8,785 nt of DNA from JANYHF01 sp031367715 (lineage in GTDB: Bacteria; Pseudomonadota; Alphaproteobacteria; Rhizobiales; Hyphomicrobiaceae), in NCBI GenBank assembly GCA_031367715.1, contig JANLQJ010000287.1, positions 1 through 8,785 on the forward strand, in the 5' to 3' direction. Below the pieces are notes generated by a model that was not told the origin of the DNA, did not search any database, and saw only the letters and a program-made list of their open reading frames with translations. Below are positions 6,503 through 8,785 of the stretch, in pieces. Position 1 is the first letter of the stretch. Each line of letters opens with the position of its first letter. The translations under genes and the position numbers were made by a program.

Positions 6503-8032
6503 ATGAGTGCGTTGGTCAACAATCGCGTGGTTGAACCGTTTGCGCAGCAGTTTGCGAGCGGCGGCCAACTGCCATGGCTGCTGGACAGTGCGCTAAAGCG
6601 ACTGTCAGGCGTCTGGCTGCGGGCCAGCCTGTCGATCAAATTCGCCGCGATGTCAGCGCTCATTCTGCTGTTCGGCATGGTCACGGTGGGCCAATGGATG
6701 AGCGCGGAGGTAGCGCAAAGCACCGTGCAGAGCCGCGCGGCGGCGGCCGTGCTGCACCTCAACAGTATCGTCCAGCCACTGGTCCAGGGCCTGAGCGTGA
6801 GAGCTGCCCTTTCCGCCAGCGACCGGGCCGCGCTCGATGGCCAGCTTGCCGCCGATCAAGACGCGCATGCCTTGGCCGGGTTTCGAATTTGGACGCCGGA
6901 AGGCATTGTCTACAGCGACCGCAAAGACCTGGTTGGGCGGAATTTCAAGCTTTCCGGTGAACGGGCCCGCGCTTGGTCCGGGGACGTTGTCGCCCGGCTG
7001 ATTTCCGAGCGAGACGACGCCCATCCGCGTGACAGTGACGATTTCCATCCGGCACGCGACGTCGGCGAGCCGCTGCTGGAAATCTACGCTCCGGTGCGCG
7101 AGACCGGGACCAACCGTGTGATCGCCTTGGCTGAGACCTACGAACGCGTGCCGGACCTGATAGCGAGCCTGTGGTGGACCAGGATCGGCAGTTGGGTGGT
7201 GGTCGCCAATATCGGCTTGATCATCTTTGCGGCGCAGCTTTCGATCGTTCACAACGGCACTCTGACGATCGAACGGCAACGCCGCCAATTGAACGAACGA
7301 ATTGACGTATTGACAAAAATATTGAATGAAAACAATGGATTGCGCCATGCCAACCAGGCCGGAATCCGTGCCAGCGAAGTCACCGAGCGTTATCTGCGCA
7401 GGATCGGCGCCGATCTGCATGATGGCCCGCTGCAATTGATTGGCGCCACCATGTTCCGCCTCGATTCGCTCGATGCCGTTATCGCCGACGCCGATCCTGC
7501 AATCGTCGTCGAGGCGCGCGAGGATATCGGATGCATGCGCGAGTCGATCACGGCATCATTGACCGAGCTGCGGGATCTGGCCGCCGGATTCATGCTGCCA
7601 GAGATCGAGCGCATGCCCTTGAGCCAGGCCATCGGCATAGCCGCGAAGCGACACGAGCGCCGGACCGGCCAACCGGTGCAAATCCAAATAGCCGACAGTG
7701 GCGACCAGCTTTCCGCGCCATTGAAGGTCTGCTTGTACCGATTTGTGCAAGAAGCGTTGAACAACGCTTTCCGGCACGGCAAGGCTGGTCGAACAACCAT
7801 AACGGGACACTGCTCCAGCAATAGTATCGATATCACGGTGTGCGACCAAGGCTTGGGATTTGATCTCGACAGCAAACTTGCAAGCGGCCGCGGGCTTGGC
7901 CTGTTCGGCCTGCGCGATCGCATCGAGGCGCTCGGCGGCGCGCTGTCAATCGAATCAAAGATCGGCACAGGAACCAGCCTGACGGCGCGTTTCTGGGGTG
8001 CACAGTGGGCAATTGAGGAGGAACAGGCATGA
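6503..8032 (+). CDS. NarL/DegS-type membrane sensor histidine kinase (HisKA_3 family)
   Basis: The product is 509 residues from ATG 6503. TM1 is at about 46-64 and TM2 at about 228-248. They bracket a roughly 160-residue extracytoplasmic sensor with a Cache/PAS-like stretch (WTPEGIVYSDRKDLVGRNF, 130-148). No clear HAMP is seen; a charged helical linker, probably a coiled coil (about 252-295), leads to the dimerisation and phosphotransfer helix. There ADLHDGPLQ carries the phospho-accepting H306. The ATPase domain has an N box (FVQEALNNAFRHG, 414-426), a G1 box (CDQGLGFD, 447-454) and a G2 box (GRGLGLFGLRDRIEALGG, 462-479). The kinase should phosphorylate the response regulator encoded 4 bp in overlap downstream. 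ATG 6503 is chosen because GGGA at 6491-6494 is 8 nt upstream and a promoter-like element precedes it. ATG 6497 and 6368 are alternatives, as the frame is open to 6206. The signal sensed is unknown. Confidence 0.88.
   Translation: MSALVNNRVVEPFAQQFASGGQLPWLLDSALKRLSGVWLRASLSIKFAAMSALILLFGMVTVGQWMSAEVAQSTVQSRAAAAVLHLNSIVQPLVQGLSVRAALSASDRAALDGQLAADQDAHALAGFRIWTPEGIVYSDRKDLVGRNFKLSGERARAWSGDVVARLISERDDAHPRDSDDFHPARDVGEPLLEIYAPVRETGTNRVIALAETYERVPDLIASLWWTRIGSWVVVANIGLIIFAAQLSIVHNGTLTIERQRRQLNERIDVLTKILNENNGLRHANQAGIRASEVTERYLRRIGADLHDGPLQLIGATMFRLDSLDAVIADADPAIVVEAREDIGCMRESITASLTELRDLAAGFMLPEIERMPLSQAIGIAAKRHERRTGQPVQIQIADSGDQLSAPLKVCLYRFVQEALNNAFRHGKAGRTTITGHCSSNSIDITVCDQGLGFDLDSKLASGRGLGLFGLRDRIEALGGALSIESKIGTGTSLTARFWGAQWAIEEEQA
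8016..8023 (+). promoter_or_regulatory. Strong ribosome binding site of the response regulator inside the kinase 3' end
   Basis: AGGAGGAA is an almost full Shine-Dalgarno sequence, 5 nt before ATG 8029. It lies within the last kinase codons (the EEEQA tail). With the ATGA overlap it supports translational coupling. Confidence 0.8.
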
Positions 8033-8670
8033 GCCAGAAAATTCGCATCGCTGCCGTCGATGATCATCAGATCTTCATCGCAGGCCTTGATCGAGCCGTG
8101 CGCCGGGCGCCGGATGTTGAACTGATTGCCCAGGGCACCTGCGGCGACGACGCCATGCGGATTGCGCGCGAAACTCCACCCGACGTCATGCTGCTGGACA
8201 TCTCAATGCCTGGCAATGGCATCGAGATCGCCAAACTGATTGCACAACATCATGAGGCGATAAGAGTTATCATATTGACGGCATCGAATGATGATGAGCA
8301 GCTCAGGCATGCCTTGTCGGCCGGTGCCAAGGGTTTCCTGCTGAAGGGAATACAATTGCCTGAACTGCTGGACGCGATCAGAACCGTGTATCGAGGCGAG
8401 ACCTACATGGCGCCCGAAGTGGCGAGCCGACTGCTGGCGCAAAAGAACAAACATGAGCGCAAGAAGCAATCGATTCAGGACGCCTTCAGCGAGCTGAACC
8501 CGCGCGAGCAGGAGATCCTCTACTTCATGGCGCAGGGGCTGACCAACCAGGAAATCTCCGAACATCTAAAACTATCGCTTTCGACGATAAAAACCTACAT
8601 TTCGAAAATCTTTGACAAGATGAAAGTGCACAACCGCGTTCAGGCGGTTGGCCTGGTGCTAGTGTTCTGA
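8029..8670 (+). CDS. NarL/FixJ-family response regulator, C-terminus altered by IS insertion
   Basis: The product is 213 residues. The receiver domain (about 5-120) has the acidic pair D11-D12, phospho-acceptor D57 (PDVMLLDISMP), T84 and K106 (KGFLLKG). A linker of about 30 residues rich in K, R and Q leads to a LuxR-type helix-turn-helix (about 153-208: ELNPREQEILYFMAQGLTNQ, then SLSTIKTYISKIFDKMKV). It should bind DNA as a dimer when phosphorylated by the kinase encoded just upstream, with which it shares an ATGA overlap. The divergent peroxidase gene is the nearest candidate target. The last codons are unusual: CTA at 8659-8661 contains the TA target of the right-hand IS630 copy, and GTG TTC TGA comes from the IS tip. 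The native C-terminal residues, usually a few after the last helix, are therefore replaced by VF and a new stop. The helix-turn-helix core appears intact, so activity may be kept. Confidence 0.9.
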   Translation: MSQKIRIAAVDDHQIFIAGLDRAVRRAPDVELIAQGTCGDDAMRIARETPPDVMLLDISMPGNGIEIAKLIAQHHEAIRVIILTASNDDEQLRHALSAGAKGFLLKGIQLPELLDAIRTVYRGETYMAPEVASRLLAQKNKHERKKQSIQDAFSELNPREQEILYFMAQGLTNQEISEHLKLSLSTIKTYISKIFDKMKVHNRVQAVGLVLVF

Positions 8671-8785
8671 CTCATTCATAAGGTACCCGCCTTGACCTGT
8701 GCGAGGACTTTGCGGGCGCGGTTGGTCTTTTCCAGGATCATATCGGCTTTGGCGGTCCATTTGAAGGGCTTTGGACTTGCGTTGC
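8662..8785 (-). mobile_element. IS630-family insertion sequence, right (3') end, right-hand copy
   Basis: The tip GTGTTCTG starts right after TA 8660-8661, which is part of CTAG at 8659-8662. Orientation is opposite to the left copy, with both transposase genes pointing into the segment. The remainder is outside the window, so its full length and target duplication cannot be seen. Confidence 0.75.
8676..8785 (-). CDS. IS630-family transposase, C-terminal 36 residues (5' part outside window)
   Basis: The frame enters from the right edge on the minus strand and ends at TGA (plus-strand TCA at 8676-8678). The residues are identical to the left-hand copy, including SPKPFKWTAKAD and the VKAGTL end. 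It converges on the response regulator gene, with the two stop codons only 5 bp apart. Confidence 0.8.
   Translation of the reverse strand, partial: NASPKPFKWTAKADMILEKTNRARKVLAQVKAGTL

Larger units (their letters stand above)
8658..8785 (-). repeat. 128-bp perfect inverted repeat, right arm
   Basis: This is the exact reverse complement of 15-142, truncated by the window edge. It includes 4 bp outside the inferred IS end (GCTA at 8658-8661). The first mismatch is at 8657 against 143. Confidence 0.95.

Noticed and set aside
6653..8067. Two long minus-strand frames (6653-7435, 7390-8067) opposite the histidine kinase
   Set aside because: The plus strand carries all kinase motifs in order. The minus frames have no motifs and no suitable start signals.

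Overview
The window carries a compact three-gene module between two inverted, identical ends of an IS630-type insertion sequence. High GC, the sequence styles of the proteins and the IS type suggest a proteobacterium, most likely an alphaproteobacterium of the rhizobial or marine type. That placement is an inference from protein style, not proven by the sequence.

Layout, left to right. Positions 1-138 are the 3' end of an IS630-family element whose transposase reads rightward and stops at 124. A strong intrinsic terminator (209-255) serves a very large leftward gene (269-6178). This gene encodes a 1969-residue, cysteine-free protein: an animal-type haem peroxidase domain followed by several blocks of calcium-binding RTX nonapeptides, an Ig-like module and a C-terminus that looks like a type I secretion signal. 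Its architecture resembles the manganese-oxidising peroxidase MopA group. About 320 bp of divergent intergenic DNA follow (6179-6502), with a good sigma-54-like -24/-12 match and a cluster of overlapping dyads. Then come two rightward, translationally coupled genes: a membrane NarL/DegS-type histidine kinase (6503-8032) and a NarL/FixJ-type response regulator (8029-8670). A second copy of the same IS end, inverted, begins at 8662 and runs off the right edge.

How the parts may work together. The kinase has an extracytoplasmic sensor domain between two membrane segments and should phosphorylate the neighbouring regulator. The divergent arrangement makes the peroxidase gene the obvious candidate target. 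No type I secretion ABC transporter, membrane-fusion protein or outer-membrane channel gene lies in the window, so export would depend on genes elsewhere.

The most notable structural point is that the peroxidase and two-component genes are bracketed almost exactly by the two IS ends. The left IS lies just beyond the peroxidase terminator. The right IS lies within the last codons of the response regulator, whose stop codon is supplied by IS sequence. The 128-bp inverted repeats at the window edges are perfect, so the IS copies are recent or have been homogenised. Apart from the intergenic region, no gene-free stretch exceeds 300 bases.
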